A DNA stretch of 64,000 nt from Anaeramoeba flamelloides (lineage: Eukaryota; Metamonada; Anaeramoebidae). The translations under genes and the position numbers were made by a program. The notes under the pieces were generated by a model that was not told where the DNA came from, ran no database searches, and saw nothing but the letters and a program-made list of their open reading frames with translations. The stretch is from contig JANTQA010000026.1 in NCBI GenBank assembly GCA_027625915.1, positions 8,494,001 to 8,558,000 of the forward strand. The letters run 5' to 3'. Below, one piece after another: positions 1-11,800 of this stretch (its first letter is position 1; each line of letters opens with the position of its first letter).

Positions 1-568
1 TTGAAGTGGTCTTGTATTTTGATTGTTAGGTGTTTAAAAATTAAAGATAAAAAAAAAACAGAAAAAGTTTTGAAATGTGCAATCATTTAGTCGGTACTTT
101 TACAAAAATTCAAATTCAAATTATTGTTTCCTAAAAGAAATTTTGTCTCTATTTTAAAATTTCAGGATTTAGAATAGGCTATTGTGCTATCCAGAAAATT
201 CTGTTATAGAAAGGAAACTGTGAGATAGAAAATAATTTTCTTTTTATGATAATTTTTCTTGTATGGTTTGTAACTGTTATATTTTTTTTCAAACTTATCG
301 TACTAATTAATTCTGAATTGTTTTGATAAAATTCCGAAAAGATATTAAAAATACTTTAATTAACAATAGTTTTGACAGTATATTGGAGTTAATTCAATTA
401 TACAATCTATTATGAAACCTTAAGAAAACAAATATTAAAAATAAACTTTAAAAATGAATTATTTGATTTTATTTTCTATTTGGTTGAAGTGATTTTGTGG
501 ATAATCTTTTAATAAGTTTTTTAACCTGAACACATTAATCATTTTTTGTATTCTTTGTTTTTTTTCAG
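1..568. other. AT-rich upstream region, no gene recognised
   Basis: I see no open frame with protein-like composition here. The stretch ends in a strong 3' splice-site-like signal on the + strand: a T-rich run followed by CAG at 566-568. From 569 the frame is open into the ATG at 601, so this may be 5' UTR or an intron of the ubiquitin-ligase gene that follows. Confidence 0.4.
561..568 (+). promoter_or_regulatory. Possible 3' splice site upstream of the RBR gene
   Basis: A T-run ending in CAG is followed by 32 bases without a stop (phase 1) leading into ATG 601. It may join an unseen 5' exon, in which case the protein begins before 601. No matching donor was identified upstream. Confidence 0.35.
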
Positions 569-600
569 AAAAATCAAATAATAATCTAGCAACTTCGCTT

Positions 601-2175
601 ATGAAACAACAAAAACAAAACCACAAACAAAAACAAAAACAACAACAAAAACAACAACAACAACAAAAACAAAAACAAAAACATAACAACACTATTGTTT
701 TCGGAAATCACAAAAAACAAAACCATATTCAATTCTCTGGTATTACGTGTCTTGAAATTGGATTGAGATTACTGAACGAGGAAAACATCGCAGAGTGCAA
801 ACCTTACATTGAGCCATTATTTCAGATCAACCAAAAATATATCCTCAATGTCTTCAGGCTATCAATTAGCTTAACAAGGTATTCGTCCTTTTTGTACTTG
901 ATGGAAGACGAGGAGACCAATTACTGTAGTGAGCTCTTTCTCAATGCTTACATTGACAAATTGGTTGAAATCGCTATTAAGCATATCACAGCGTTTCTCC
1001 TTATCCAACAAGAAGAAAACTATTATTTAATATACTTAAAAGGCAAAGAATTCCGGTTTCTTCTTGTTGAGCCATATACACAAAGAAACAAAAACGAAAT
1101 AAAATTTACATATTATGAATTTTCTGATCAATTAATGGGATCTCTGATCGAAAAAGTGAGAATAACAAAAGACCTGCAAACACATTTTTCAATTTATATT
1201 AGGAAAGATCGTTATTATGATCAATCTCTTTCTGGAAAAATGAAAGGGGACTGGGAATTAAAAAACATTGACGCACAACAAACTAACCTGGAATTGAAAT
1301 TGCATAAAAAGTTTTCAAAATTGTTTGGTTTGAATGACAAACTCAGGAGACAGTATTCTTCAAACAATGAAATTATTTATAATTACAAAAAGAAAAACGA
1401 AAATTTAAAGACAGCAATTTCAAAATTTGAGAAGAAAATCAAGCAATTGTCTCGTGTCCAATGCAATATTTGCTGCCAAAGTTATCACAAAAGCCAAATG
1501 ATAATTTTGAATTGTAACCATAAGACATGTAAAAATTGTCTGAAAAATTATATAAAATTCTCAATTAATAATGCAAGGTTGCCCATAAAATGCACTCAGC
1601 ACAAATGCGATCATGAAATTGAATCCAAAATTTTCAAAAGTATGAACCTCGATCAAAATCTCATTGACAAATACGAGAAATTTACTTTGCAAAAATATTT
1701 AAATAAACACAACTCAGAGCTAATCATTTGCCCAAATCCTAAATGCCAATTGGAGTCAGCAATTGAAGGAAATGCTTTTTTTTTTGTTTGCCCTTATTGT
1801 AAAATAGTGTATTGCCCCAAATGTAAAACATACCCTTACCACACATATGAAACTTGCCTAGAATATAAGAATAGAATCATTAAGGAGAAATCTGAAAAAC
1901 GACAAAGAAAACTAATTAATGAAAAAAATAACAAAGCCTCAGAATTGTGGAAAAAAAAAAACACAAGGAAATGTTTAGGATGCCAAGCTAACGTCGAAAA
2001 AAATAAAGGATGTAATCATATGAAATGTACACAATGCAATACACACTTCTGTTATGAATGTGGTAAAATTATCTCACAAAATGAAAAAAACCTTCTGGTA
2101 ATACATAGAAGGGTTGAAAATCATTATAAAAACAGTAAATGTGTATTTTTTACAGAAAAAATGATTAAAAAATAA
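601..2175 (+). CDS. RBR-type (RING-IBR-RING) E3 ubiquitin ligase
   Basis: The 524-residue product carries the RBR triad in its C-terminal half. RING1 starts at about Cys288 (CNIC), the IBR at about residue 380 (CPNPKCQLE, then CPYCKIVYCPKC), and RING2 at about residue 458. RING2 contains KGCNHMKC, whose Cys (about residue 471) aligns with the catalytic cysteine of parkin/HHARI ligases. That cysteine takes ubiquitin from the E2 before passing it to the substrate, so the enzyme should work by the HECT-like relay known for RBRs. Residues 1-35 are almost only K and Q. Residues 40-230 form a hydrophobic domain I do not recognise, and residues 240-285 look coiled coil. The ATG at 601 is the first in frame, but the frame is open upstream to an acceptor-like TTTTTCAG at 561-568, so an upstream exon is possible. 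The stop is TAA. Confidence 0.88.
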   Translation: MKQQKQNHKQKQKQQQKQQQQQKQKQKHNNTIVFGNHKKQNHIQFSGITCLEIGLRLLNEENIAECKPYIEPLFQINQKYILNVFRLSISLTRYSSFLYLMEDEETNYCSELFLNAYIDKLVEIAIKHITAFLLIQQEENYYLIYLKGKEFRFLLVEPYTQRNKNEIKFTYYEFSDQLMGSLIEKVRITKDLQTHFSIYIRKDRYYDQSLSGKMKGDWELKNIDAQQTNLELKLHKKFSKLFGLNDKLRRQYSSNNEIIYNYKKKNENLKTAISKFEKKIKQLSRVQCNICCQSYHKSQMIILNCNHKTCKNCLKNYIKFSINNARLPIKCTQHKCDHEIESKIFKSMNLDQNLIDKYEKFTLQKYLNKHNSELIICPNPKCQLESAIEGNAFFFVCPYCKIVYCPKCKTYPYHTYETCLEYKNRIIKEKSEKRQRKLINEKNNKASELWKKKNTRKCLGCQANVEKNKGCNHMKCTQCNTHFCYECGKIISQNEKNLLVIHRRVENHYKNSKCVFFTEKMIKK

Positions 2176-2554
2176 CAAAATTCATCTTGTGCTCTTGACC
2201 TTTTTGAATAATATTTTTATTTTTATTTTTATTTATAGTAAGAATAGAGATATTGTTTATTGTTATCATTTTGAAAAAATAATTGATTTATACGTAGTAG
2301 AAAAAAAAAATTTAAAAATAATATTGAAAATAATAATTTTTTACTTAAAAATTAAGTTTTTTTTTTTTTTTTTTTTTCTTTTTGAATTAGGATGTTATTT
2401 CACAAAATTACCTTTAGTTTGCAGTAAAGTTTTTTTTTTTCTTAATTTGAGAATTAAAACGAAAAATTTACTGAATTTTCGGTTTATTTTTCAAATTAAG
2501 AAAAACCTAGGTAATTCTTGAATTACTTTAATTTGTTTAGATTTAGATTTATAT

Positions 2555-2587
<33 letters not shown>

Positions 2588-3560
2588 GGTTCTAATATAG
2601 TCAATGTAATAATTTTTAGGATAACTTTTCTTTACAAAATGAAAAAAAAAAATTATTTTTTGGAAAGACAAAGAAAAAGAGAACAAAATGTAAGGCATTA
2701 ATTCAAAAAAAAAATTATAAAAAAAAAGTTAAAAACTTGATTTAAAAAATTTTTTTTCCCAGCGCTAAATAGGTTGGTGGTTGTTTCTTTTTGTGTCAAA
2801 ATGTTTTATGGATTATATATTTAATGTATTTTAATAAAGATTTCTCAATATTGACTACAGCGATCAATCTCATGAAATATATTAATTACGTTCAGATATA
2901 AACACATTCAGATACGTACATATATTCATTCATACATACATGTATATATACATGCCTATATATATATATATATTATAATTTAAGAGGGGGGGTGGGGGTA
3001 TTGTAATTCCTCTTATTTGCTGTTAATTTTATTTTTTTTATATTTTAGAAATAAAAGAAAAATTAGGAATTTCTCAGTTTATTTCTTAAATAAAAATAAA
3101 ACGGTTAGCTATTCCAGAATTTTCTGATTATTTGGCCAATAAATTGATTATCCCAATAAATAGAAAAATCAAGAAAAATTGATGACATTTTTAGTTAGAT
3201 TTTCTAAAATTTAAAAGAATATAGTAAAATCTATGATTTTTTTTTTATTATTTTGAATTCTGAAACAGTTAACAGGTTTTTTTCTTGAGATTTTTAGTTT
3301 TTTCTATTAAAATCTATTGATTTTCTAAATAAATTGAAAATTCAAGAAAACCTGACTAATTTCCAACTTGTAATATTTTCTAGTTGATGAATTTGATAAT
3401 TTTCTTTTTCAGTTACAAATTCTTTTAAATTTTCTAAATTTCTGACTAATATTTTCTGATTCTTTTCTCTGAAAAGGAAGAAAATTTATCGATATAATTA
3501 GATTTAGAATTTTTACTTTTTGAACTAATTTAACTTTTCTTTTGTATATGGTGATCCCCT
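2176..3560. repeat. Repeat-rich spacer: hairpin module, TA microsatellites, decayed hairpin modules
   Basis: There is no gene here. About 2425-2515 is one copy of the hairpin module whose stems read AATTTGAGAAATAAA and its complement, ending in AAACCTAGG. 2563-2586 and about 2957-2972 are TA runs. About 3030-3480 repeats the same vocabulary (GTTTATTT, AGAATTTTCTGATT, GAAAATTCAAGAAAACCTG) in a weaker form, as expected for old copies of the module family seen at 10.9-14.7 and 23.5-24.9 kb. Confidence 0.5.
2563..2586. repeat. (AT)n microsatellite
   Basis: Twelve consecutive AT dinucleotides, directly visible in the sequence. Confidence 0.9.
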
Positions 3561-3939
3561 AGAATCAATTATTTACCTCTGTTTTATAAATAATTCTTGG
3601 TGAATATGGATTTTTTAAGTAAGATCTTGTATTTTCAAATGATTCATAAATCAATATTTTTTAAAATCAATATTTATTAAGCCAAATATTTCCAATAAAT
3701 ATGATAATTGACTCTGCTATATTTGTTGAAAATTGAATTTTTAATCCATTGGAAAAATTTCTTATGTTTTAATTTAGGATTAGTTTTTTTTGAATTGGTT
3801 TTAGCTTTATCAAAATTTGCATTTTAACTGATATTTTTTATCTAAATAAATCTCGAGATATAAAATTTCTTAGGAATTAAAGTTTTTTTAGTTTTATACT
3901 AATTTGGATTTATTCCATAATCTTTAATTATTTTCTATA

Positions 3940-4530
3940 TTTTTTTTTTAATTGATTAAATTATCAATCGTTGATAATTTCATTATTAATATCAAACCAT
4001 CAGCAAAAATCTGAACACATACAGTTACGATTTGATTTTTATCTAAAAAAAAAAAAAAATAAAACCAAATAATAAAGGAGAGAAGTGATCTCCTTGGTAA
4101 ACACCTAATGATTCCTTCAAATAGTAATAAAGTAGAAAATATTTTTAAAATTTCATTTTTGATAATTTTTTTTATTGGGTGATACTGATAAATTCTAAAA
4201 AATTTCAAAAAATATTTAGTTTAATATCCATTTTGATAAATCTTTGAACTGATACTTATCAAACAATCCAAAACAAAGAAAATTTTGAAGAAATATTAAT
4301 TTTAGAGAGTTTTTTGAGACTTGACTTCATAAAATGCTTTATTCAAAGCTTGATCAAGAATAATTTCAAAAATGGAAGATCAAGTAAATATATTTTCCAA
4401 ACATAAATCTCAATTTATCAGTAAACCAAAGAAGGACGAATATCATCAGTACATTTTGGGATTTCAATTGTTACTAATGATATAAATATTTTCTTTTCTA
4501 ATTTGTTTTTGTAAATATTTTTAATAATCA
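3940..4530 (-). pseudogene. Decayed LINE-type reverse transcriptase
   Basis: Reading the minus strand, three reverse-transcriptase blocks appear in the right order but in different frames. First is an LDxxKAFYEVKSQ-like block near 4340, matching the LDxxKAFDxV segment of non-LTR RTs. Second is GVYQGDHFSPLLF near 4085, the GxxQGDxxSPLLF block. Third is QIFADGLIL near 4000, the FADDL active-site block with its second Asp replaced by Gly. A DDIRP-like stretch near 4450 would be the upstream block. Spacing between blocks is normal for RT, but stops and frame changes are frequent, so this is an old dead copy. Ends, endonuclease and 3' tail were not found. The FADDL form (not YxDD) argues for a LINE rather than an LTR element. 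Confidence 0.6.
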
Positions 4531-5012
4531 TATCAGAAATTTAAAATCTATATTAGTGTATCTGGTTTTTATTTTAAATTTTTATTGTCTAATGAACGGA
4601 AACGTTCTTAACAACATTGAAAGTGATTTTTTTTAGACTTAATAAAATAATTCTAAACTTTTCTTTTGAAAAAATACCTTTGTATTGATGAACTTTTTAG
4701 ATAATTTTTTATTTTGATAATTTTGTAAAGAAACAGGTTTATTCCTGAGTTGGAGAAAAGGCTCTTTAAAGAAAAAACATGACTTCACTTTAAAGTTCGA
4801 AGTCTTTCGATTCTTTTTATTTTCCAAATCAAATTACTCAAAAATCGATTAAAAATAAATTAAATCCAAACGAAAACAATTTTTGTTAAATCAACTCTTG
4901 ATTTTCCGAATACAAATAAAATAGGATTTACAGAAAGAAAATACTATGTTTTGATCTTCGTTGTTCAGAAATAAAGGCAAAAAAAAATAACGAAAATACA
5001 ATATTTCTAATT
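4531..5012. other. AT-rich spacer, possible further LINE sequence
   Basis: It holds only a short Lys/Phe-rich open frame on the minus strand (4639-4827). Being directly 5' of the RT relic in element orientation, it may be part of the same LINE, but I see no domain. The bases before 5121 are presumably the promoter and leader of the next gene. Confidence 0.25.
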
Positions 5013-5120
5013 TTGATACAAAAGAAAAAAAAGGCAAAATGTTTGAAAGCAAAAAAGAAAATCATTTTTAGTGAAATTATTCTTTCGAGAGGATTCTGTT
5101 TCTTCCTTAAAACAACAAAA

Positions 5121-6512
5121 ATGGAAAACCAAACAAACCCACCACAGAGAATAGGAAATAGGGCACCACAGCATTTTTATATTCCGTCTTATGAAGATCA
5201 GGAATCTTTTTATTCATTTAATTTCAAACAAAGAACGATGTTGCTAGTAATCCCTGGCCTTGAGTGTACTCATCGCCACTTCTTGTTGTTGCATTATTTT
5301 CATCAACATTACAACATGGATCTTAAAGATCGGTTTTTCATTTCTTTTAAAATTGTTTCTGCGTTATGCTATGCCTTTAGGCAGGGGATGTCAGGTGTAA
5401 CATCATGCTTAAGCAATTATCTTCGCAATTTAGGATACAGGTTTGATCAGTCAAAATCGAAAAGAAGAAAAAACAGTAGGGATCCCTATTACTATTTTCG
5501 GTTAAGCGATCAAGAAGCAAAAACAATTCGAAATAAACGATTAGACGATCGTAAGAGAAGAAGACTAGAAAAAATACAAGGTTTGAAAAAAAATCAAAAC
5601 TCAAAACCAAAAGCGAAAGCTAACAAACGAAAGGCTTGCAAAAAAAGATCAAAAGAGCCAAAAAAAAAGCTAAAGAAAATCATAAAAATAAAGAAAAAAA
5701 ATACTTTTGGGAATCAAAAGACACCAAACCAACAAATTTTGGAAATCAATAGGGCTAACAAAAGCCACCAAAACAAAAAACACAAAAAAAATCTGAAAAA
5801 AATTGTAGTTATTAAAAATCATTCAAGACTGAAAATTAAACAAGAGTTAGAGAGTTTTAAAAAAATTATCCCAGAACTACTTGTTGAAATAAAACCTGAA
5901 AACAAGAGAAAAAGAACCAATTTCAATCCAAATACCGAAAATCTTGGCAAGCATCTGAAAACAAAAAACACAAGAACAAGTTCAAAACAAAATATCTTTC
6001 TAAATATGAACAATTATTATGACGATCTAAGTAACATCAACGAAATATCCTTTTCTGATAATAGCAGCACAGATGAAGATTTACAGTATTACGGAATTAC
6101 TGATAATAGTGATAATAATGACGATAATAATTATCCCTCTAATAGTTTGAACATAAAAAAGATCAGTGCTGATCGTTTAAATGATCATAATAGTAATAAT
6201 AGTAGTAGTAATAGTAATCTTTTTTTTCACAAGAGTTACAATAATGACAATATTAACTTTAGTCAAAGTAATTCATTCCGAATCGAATCCAACACAAGTA
6301 ATGATTTAAAATATAATAGCGGATCATTCTCAAGATCAAATTATTCTATATATAAGGAATTTGTCCCCTCTTCATTAATTAACAAGAAAACGACAAACCA
6401 AATACCAGAAAAAAATTATCTTCGAAAACTCTCCAGCTTTGTATCAAGCCAGAATATCCGTTCTTTTGATGAAAAGATTGTAGAATTTAGTTCGACAGAG
6501 AAATATTACTAA
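5121..6512 (+). CDS. Unidentified basic, Ser/Asn-rich protein (463 aa)
   Basis: The frame is open from about 5013 but has no ATG until 5121, which I take as the start. I do not recognise the protein. Residues 1-125 are a compact, aromatic- and His-rich region (HFYIPSYEDQESFYSFNF; CTHRHFLLLHYFHQHYN) that could fold. Residues 125-240 are extremely basic, with runs of KRRK, KKLKK and KIKKK that look like nuclear localisation or nucleic-acid-binding sequence. Residues 325-420 are Asp/Asn/Ser-rich and low in complexity. A folded head, basic middle and disordered polar tail would suit a nuclear protein, but that is inference. There is no signal peptide, membrane segment or zinc ligand pattern. The length and normal stop support a real gene. 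It lies downstream of the RBR gene on the same strand with 2.9 kb of repeats between. Confidence 0.65.
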   Translation: MENQTNPPQRIGNRAPQHFYIPSYEDQESFYSFNFKQRTMLLVIPGLECTHRHFLLLHYFHQHYNMDLKDRFFISFKIVSALCYAFRQGMSGVTSCLSNYLRNLGYRFDQSKSKRRKNSRDPYYYFRLSDQEAKTIRNKRLDDRKRRRLEKIQGLKKNQNSKPKAKANKRKACKKRSKEPKKKLKKIIKIKKKNTFGNQKTPNQQILEINRANKSHQNKKHKKNLKKIVVIKNHSRLKIKQELESFKKIIPELLVEIKPENKRKRTNFNPNTENLGKHLKTKNTRTSSKQNIFLNMNNYYDDLSNINEISFSDNSSTDEDLQYYGITDNSDNNDDNNYPSNSLNIKKISADRLNDHNSNNSSSNSNLFFHKSYNNDNINFSQSNSFRIESNTSNDLKYNSGSFSRSNYSIYKEFVPSSLINKKTTNQIPEKNYLRKLSSFVSSQNIRSFDEKIVEFSSTEKYY

Positions 6513-6952
6513 AAAAACTTGATTAATAACTTGTTATATATACATATATCTTTCATTTTCTTTTTTTAATAATAAAAATTTTTTTTAAAATAATGCCTAT
6601 TGAATAATAATCATTTAATATCTCATTATTTAAAAAGTGTTTCGTTTGTTAACATTAATACGTAAATAAAATAACATATTGTTTTTTTTTGGTTTTAACC
6701 CCCCCCCACATCTTGTTTTAACTATGCTTTTTTTTATATTTTTTGTACAGATCAAATATCATCTCTGGGATATATAAAAAGATAAATGGAAATGTTAGAG
6801 AGATAATTGTTGAATTATTTTAATGTTCTGTTTTTTTTTTTTTATCACCAATGGACATTAAACGAGATCAAAGGGAAAAAATCTATTATTAAAAAAAAGG
6901 GAGGGTGGTATTTTGGGATTTTAAAAAAAAGTTGTTTTTTTTTTTTTACATC
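6513..6952. other. AT-rich spacer, nothing recognised
   Basis: 3' flank of the previous gene with poly-T and poly-A runs and a C9 homopolymer near 6700. I see no gene or structured element before the foldback starts at about 6953. Confidence 0.3.
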
Positions 6953-8660
6953 AAAAAGTGAGATACTAAATTTTCATTTTTTTTTAGGTTAGGTTTTCCA
7001 GAATTTAAAAATAATTTAGTAAAAACTTAGATTTTTCTCAATTCTTTTGAAACCTGGGAAAAGTTAATCATTTTTTCCATTTGTTTTTCCAGAATTTTAA
7101 ACAAATCGAGTTTAATCATGGAGTTTTCTCAAATCTTTTGAATTCTGGAAAACCTAGACATCACCGGAATCCTTAATTTGAAATAGAGATATTATTGAAC
7201 CCAGTGAGAGAGTGGATAGAGAGCGAATCTCCCAAAAATCGGATCCACTCTATAAATCGGGATGGATTTTGTCCTAATTCCGTTCTTTTTTATACTAATC
7301 AAAAAGATTTAATATAGGGTCAAAAGACTTCTTCAAAGAATTGGCAATTCTATGAAGCATAAACTCAATTTTTAATTAAAATAGTACTGTTTTGAGTATT
7401 TGAGAAAATGAAACAATCAGAAATAATATTGTTAAGGGATACATGGTAAAATTCCAAAAATTTTCCACACAGCTAAAAATGTCAAATCAATCAAAATAAT
7501 TCAATTTCCTACAAATTGGAGATAATTTTAATTTTTGAAAAATATGAAAATCATTTTTTCATCTTTTAGCGATTTTTTTTATTATTTCATTTTTTGAATT
7601 ACATAACTTGTTTTGTTGAACCAAAATTTATTTCATATGGTTGGTATGATTTTAAAGTTGAGTTCTTTGAGAAGAGAAGAACTCCAATAAAATTAGTTGT
7701 TAGTATCTAACCATTTGATCAATCAATTGAGCTAAAAAAATTTCAACAAATTTAGAATACATATTTTTGATTTGCTCTATCCAAAATTTTTAATACACCG
7801 TTGATTTATTAATATTGATAATTATTTATTTTTTATTTTATGAGTATTATAAATTTATTATCAAGTTTTAACATTTCAATTAGTAAATTGCAATAATTTA
7901 GTTTATCTTCTAGAATTAATTAACCAAGTTTTTTTTTTCAAAAATTGAATTTTGGTGTTTACAAATTTTGAATTGGGGTTGAGAACACTTTCCTTCAGAT
8001 GTAAATTCGACAGGTTACCACTGTCCAATATCGGCTCTCTATTAAAAAAAGTTGTTTTTATATTAATGAAGAGAATTTCTTAAAATATAATCTTAAAGAT
8101 CTATTAAAATCTCTTTAAAAAAATTTTTCATATAAATTTAGGAATTAATTAAATAAGAGGAACAAAAAACCCATTATAACCACATTATTTCGAACTGTTT
8201 AGAATTTTCTCAAATAACTCAACATAATATAATTTTAATTCAAAATCGGAATTATGTTTCATCTAACAACTTATTTTATTAAATAAATTCTATAACGGTT
8301 TAAATACTTTTGTTTATTATAAAAATGAACAGAAATAGGACAAAATCCCCCTCGATTTATGGAACGGATCCGATTTTTGAGAAAATTCGTCAGATCCACT
8401 CTCTCACTCGGTTCGACAATATCTGTAATTCAAATTCGGGATTCGGAGATCTCTAGGTTTTCCAGAATTCAAAAAAATTGAGAAAAATCTAAGATTAAAC
8501 TCGATTTGTTTAAAATTCTGGAAAAACAAATGGAAAAAATGATTAACTTTTCCGAGGTTTCAAAAGAATTGAGAAAAATCTAAGTTTTTACTAAATTATT
8601 TTCAAATTCTGGAAAACATAACGGAAAAGCGTAAATGGAAAATTTAATACCTCACTTTTA
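6953..8660. mobile_element. Foldback DNA element with ~330-bp inverted arms
   Basis: The left arm (about 6953-7300) and right arm (about 8320-8660) are inverted copies. Both start AAAGTGAG(A/G)TA(C/T)TAAATTTTC, run through TTTTCCAGAATTT modules and a GTGAGAGAGTGGAT block, and end near TTTTGTCCTA and GTTC. The arms differ at scattered positions, so the copy is not recent. The arms themselves are made of the short hairpin modules found in the introns of the neighbouring BEACH gene. The interior (about 7381-7990) has no open frame but matches 56380-57005 in the same orientation. There is no transposase, so it is a non-autonomous foldback or long-TIR element. The class is unknown and I found no clear target duplication. 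Confidence 0.7.
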
Positions 8661-8812
8661 AATCTAAAAAAAAAAAAAATATAAAATTTATTTCAATTTA
8701 AATCAAAATTCATATAAACAATTTCAATTTGTACTAAAAACAAAAATTAAGATTGGAACATAAATAAAAAATAATATTTTTGTTTATTTTCAAAAAAGAA
8801 AAAAAAAAAGTC

Positions 8813-11800
8813 TTAGATGAATTTTTTTTCAAAATTAAAATGCTCAAAGCAATTATGACAGAAATGATTATTACTTTTCGACGATTCACTATCAATTGAT
8901 AGACATTTGAAACAGAATTGGTTATTACATATTTTACAAATACCAAACTTTAAATTTTTTCGTAATAATAATTTCTGACAATTTGAGCAATATTTATTTT
9001 TATCAAAATTTTTAATTTTTTGATTGTGTAAAGTAATATAACTAACATTTTTATCTAAGGAATAATATAATTTTTTTAAATTTTTTGAAATGCAAAGAGA
9101 ATTTATTACACCTTTTCCTAAATAAGGAGATTCCCAATATTTTTTAAATACGAATCTGCAATTATTATTATTATTTTGGTTATCATTGTTTATAATAACT
9201 TTCCAAAATATTATTTTCCCGCTGAGATGGGCTGTGATATAAATAAAATTATTCCATTTTTTTTGGGTTTGAACAATTAGAGAAAAAGTTATAATGTTAG
9301 ATTTTTTCTTTTGCAAGTCATGCTTTGCTAATAATTTACCATTTAATGACCATAACGTTAAAATTAAGGTTTCACAAATAAATATATTACCATTGACGGG
9401 GTTAATTTTAATCTGGACAATTGGAAATTGGAATTGATTCAATTCTCTGATTAAATTGAATTCGATTAAATCCCATACTTTGCAAGTATTGTCATTGGAA
9501 CCTGAAACAAAAATGGAATAGTTAGTACAGATATCGATTGCTGTGATTTTTTCTGTATGGCCAAAGCATCTATTTAATAGAAGGATTTTGTTCTTCTGAT
9601 AATGATGTTTTATTGAATTGCTTGATTTTTTTAGTGATATTTTCCAAACATTCAGCATGCAATCCATCCCCCCAGATATTGTATATTTCCCATTTGTTGA
9701 TATTGCCAAGGAAGTAATTAAACCGAAATGGGGATTTTCAATTATTTCTAATACTTTATTCTTGTTTTTCTTTAATAACCTTAAGGAATAATCCAGTTTC
9801 GAATAATCAAGGTAATAATCACAATTTGAAGGTATCAATTTAGTGTTTGTAAAGCCAACATACAACGTGGAATTATCTTCATTCAAATTAGGAATGTGTA
9901 AATCCCCAATGTTTTGATTAAAATTGTGAAAACTTTTGGAAGTCAGACTATTTAAATTATTTGAAGCAAAAATATTGTTTTTATAAGATGGCCGAATAAA
10001 TTTACGCTTTGGATGCGGCTTGCTAAATAATTGCTTTGGACATTGCCCAAAGCTTTCGATTTGTGTTAATAGTGAATGTTTTAATATTTGTGATTTTACA
10101 ATATCAATTTTAATGTTATCTTCATAGGTTAGGTAATAAAACACGTTTATCGCTTTAACTGCTTCGTCGCCCCTTTGCTTATAGCCAAATATTAGATCAA
10201 TCCATTCATTCAAATGCTCACTCACGTATTCCGATTCCAGCGCCTCTCTGTTTATTCTAATAAATTCTTCAGGTGAATCATTTGCCCATGGTGGCAATTC
10301 AACATCATTAACAGCTTTATCATTGGATTCCAATTCACCAAAATCAAAATTGTCTTTGTTTGTTAAAAAGTCTGGGAAATAATAAAATTCCGGGATCAGT
10401 TCTTTAACCGCAGTTGTAAATCTTGTGACTGAACTTATATAGGAATCATTTATTGATTGGAATATTCTTCCCGGGTGATCAAATTTACCCCCTATTGATT
10501 TAACGAATAAGATTTTAAAGAATAATTTAAGTTATTCAGTTTGCGTTCATAAATATATGTAAATTATGGATATTAAAATAGCACTTTATCATTTTTACTC
10601 TGATTTATTATTATACCAGAATATTTGCAATTTTAATCATATTTTGAAAAATTATAAAAATATCATGAAGTAATTTAATATTTTGTTAAAAAAACCTATT
10701 AAAAAAGGAAAAATTGTCACCACAGAAATGATAAAATGTTGAAATTTAGAACATTTAATATAAATGCAATTAAATAAATTTTGATTATTTGATATATCTC
10801 ATATGTTCTAAATGTTAATAACACCTTTACCGTAGGGTGACAACGTTTCTTTCTTTCTTTCTTTCTTGATTTATTTTTGAAGAGAGAAAATTACTTTTCT
10901 CCTGCCTGCAGTTAGGTTTATCAAAATTTAAAAGAATTAAGAAAATCTTTTATTATTCTCCATTCTTTTGGAAATTCTGGAAAACCACCGCTAGCTTTTC
11001 TTGAGTTTTCTGTTTATTTGGAAAATTAACAGATTTACTTAATAACCCAGAAAACCTCAAGAAAAGTGTTGTTCGGATTTTTTTAATATTTTTATTATTT
11101 TTAGAAAATTGATAGATTTTCGAAACAAAACCAAAAAGTAAAAAAAAAAATTGTTTCGCTTTTCTAGAATTTCCAAAAGAATTGTGTAAAAGATTTGATT
11201 TTACTCAATTTCTTTGTATTTTGAAAAACATGGACACTCTATAACATGACTACTTGGGATTACAATTTTGTTGTTTTATATTTTTTAGATATTGTTGAAC
11301 TTTCCAACAAGTAGAATTTTCCAATTTGGTTAGTCAAAAAACCTTTAATTCCTAGATCGAATAATTTTAATTCCTCAGTCTACCAATTAATATTTTGAAC
11401 CGTTTTTAATTTTTTTAATTAGAATTTCATTTTTTTCGAAAAATTTATATTTTTCTCTTTATCTTCTCTTATCTTTGTTTCAAAATAAATTTTTTCATTT
11501 CACTTTTAAACGAAAAGCTATCCTATGAGTTATAATCGTGAACAATATTATAGCTAGGATAAAAAAATCAAACAAATTTAGGGTTTCAGGAAGTGCCGTC
11601 AAGTGTCTAGGCTTTCCAGAATTCAAAAGAATAGAGAAAAATCAAATATTTTCATCAATTTTTTAAAATACTGGAAAATCTAACGACGGTTTTTTTTTTA
11701 GGTTTTCTGTTTTGTCTGTAAGGTGTTCTAGGTTGTTCTAGGTTTTTTTTACTTTTTGAAATAAACAGAAAATTTTAAGAAATTTTCGGTTTATTTCAAA

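Noticed and set aside
459-692. Minus-strand Cys/Phe-rich frame opposite the RBR start
   Set aside because: It is the antisense of the CAA/AAA repeat coding the Q/K head; composition is a shadow, not a protein.
3948-4208. Intact 86-residue gene
   Set aside because: The sequence is part of the decayed reverse transcriptase; reverse-transcriptase blocks are spread over different frames.
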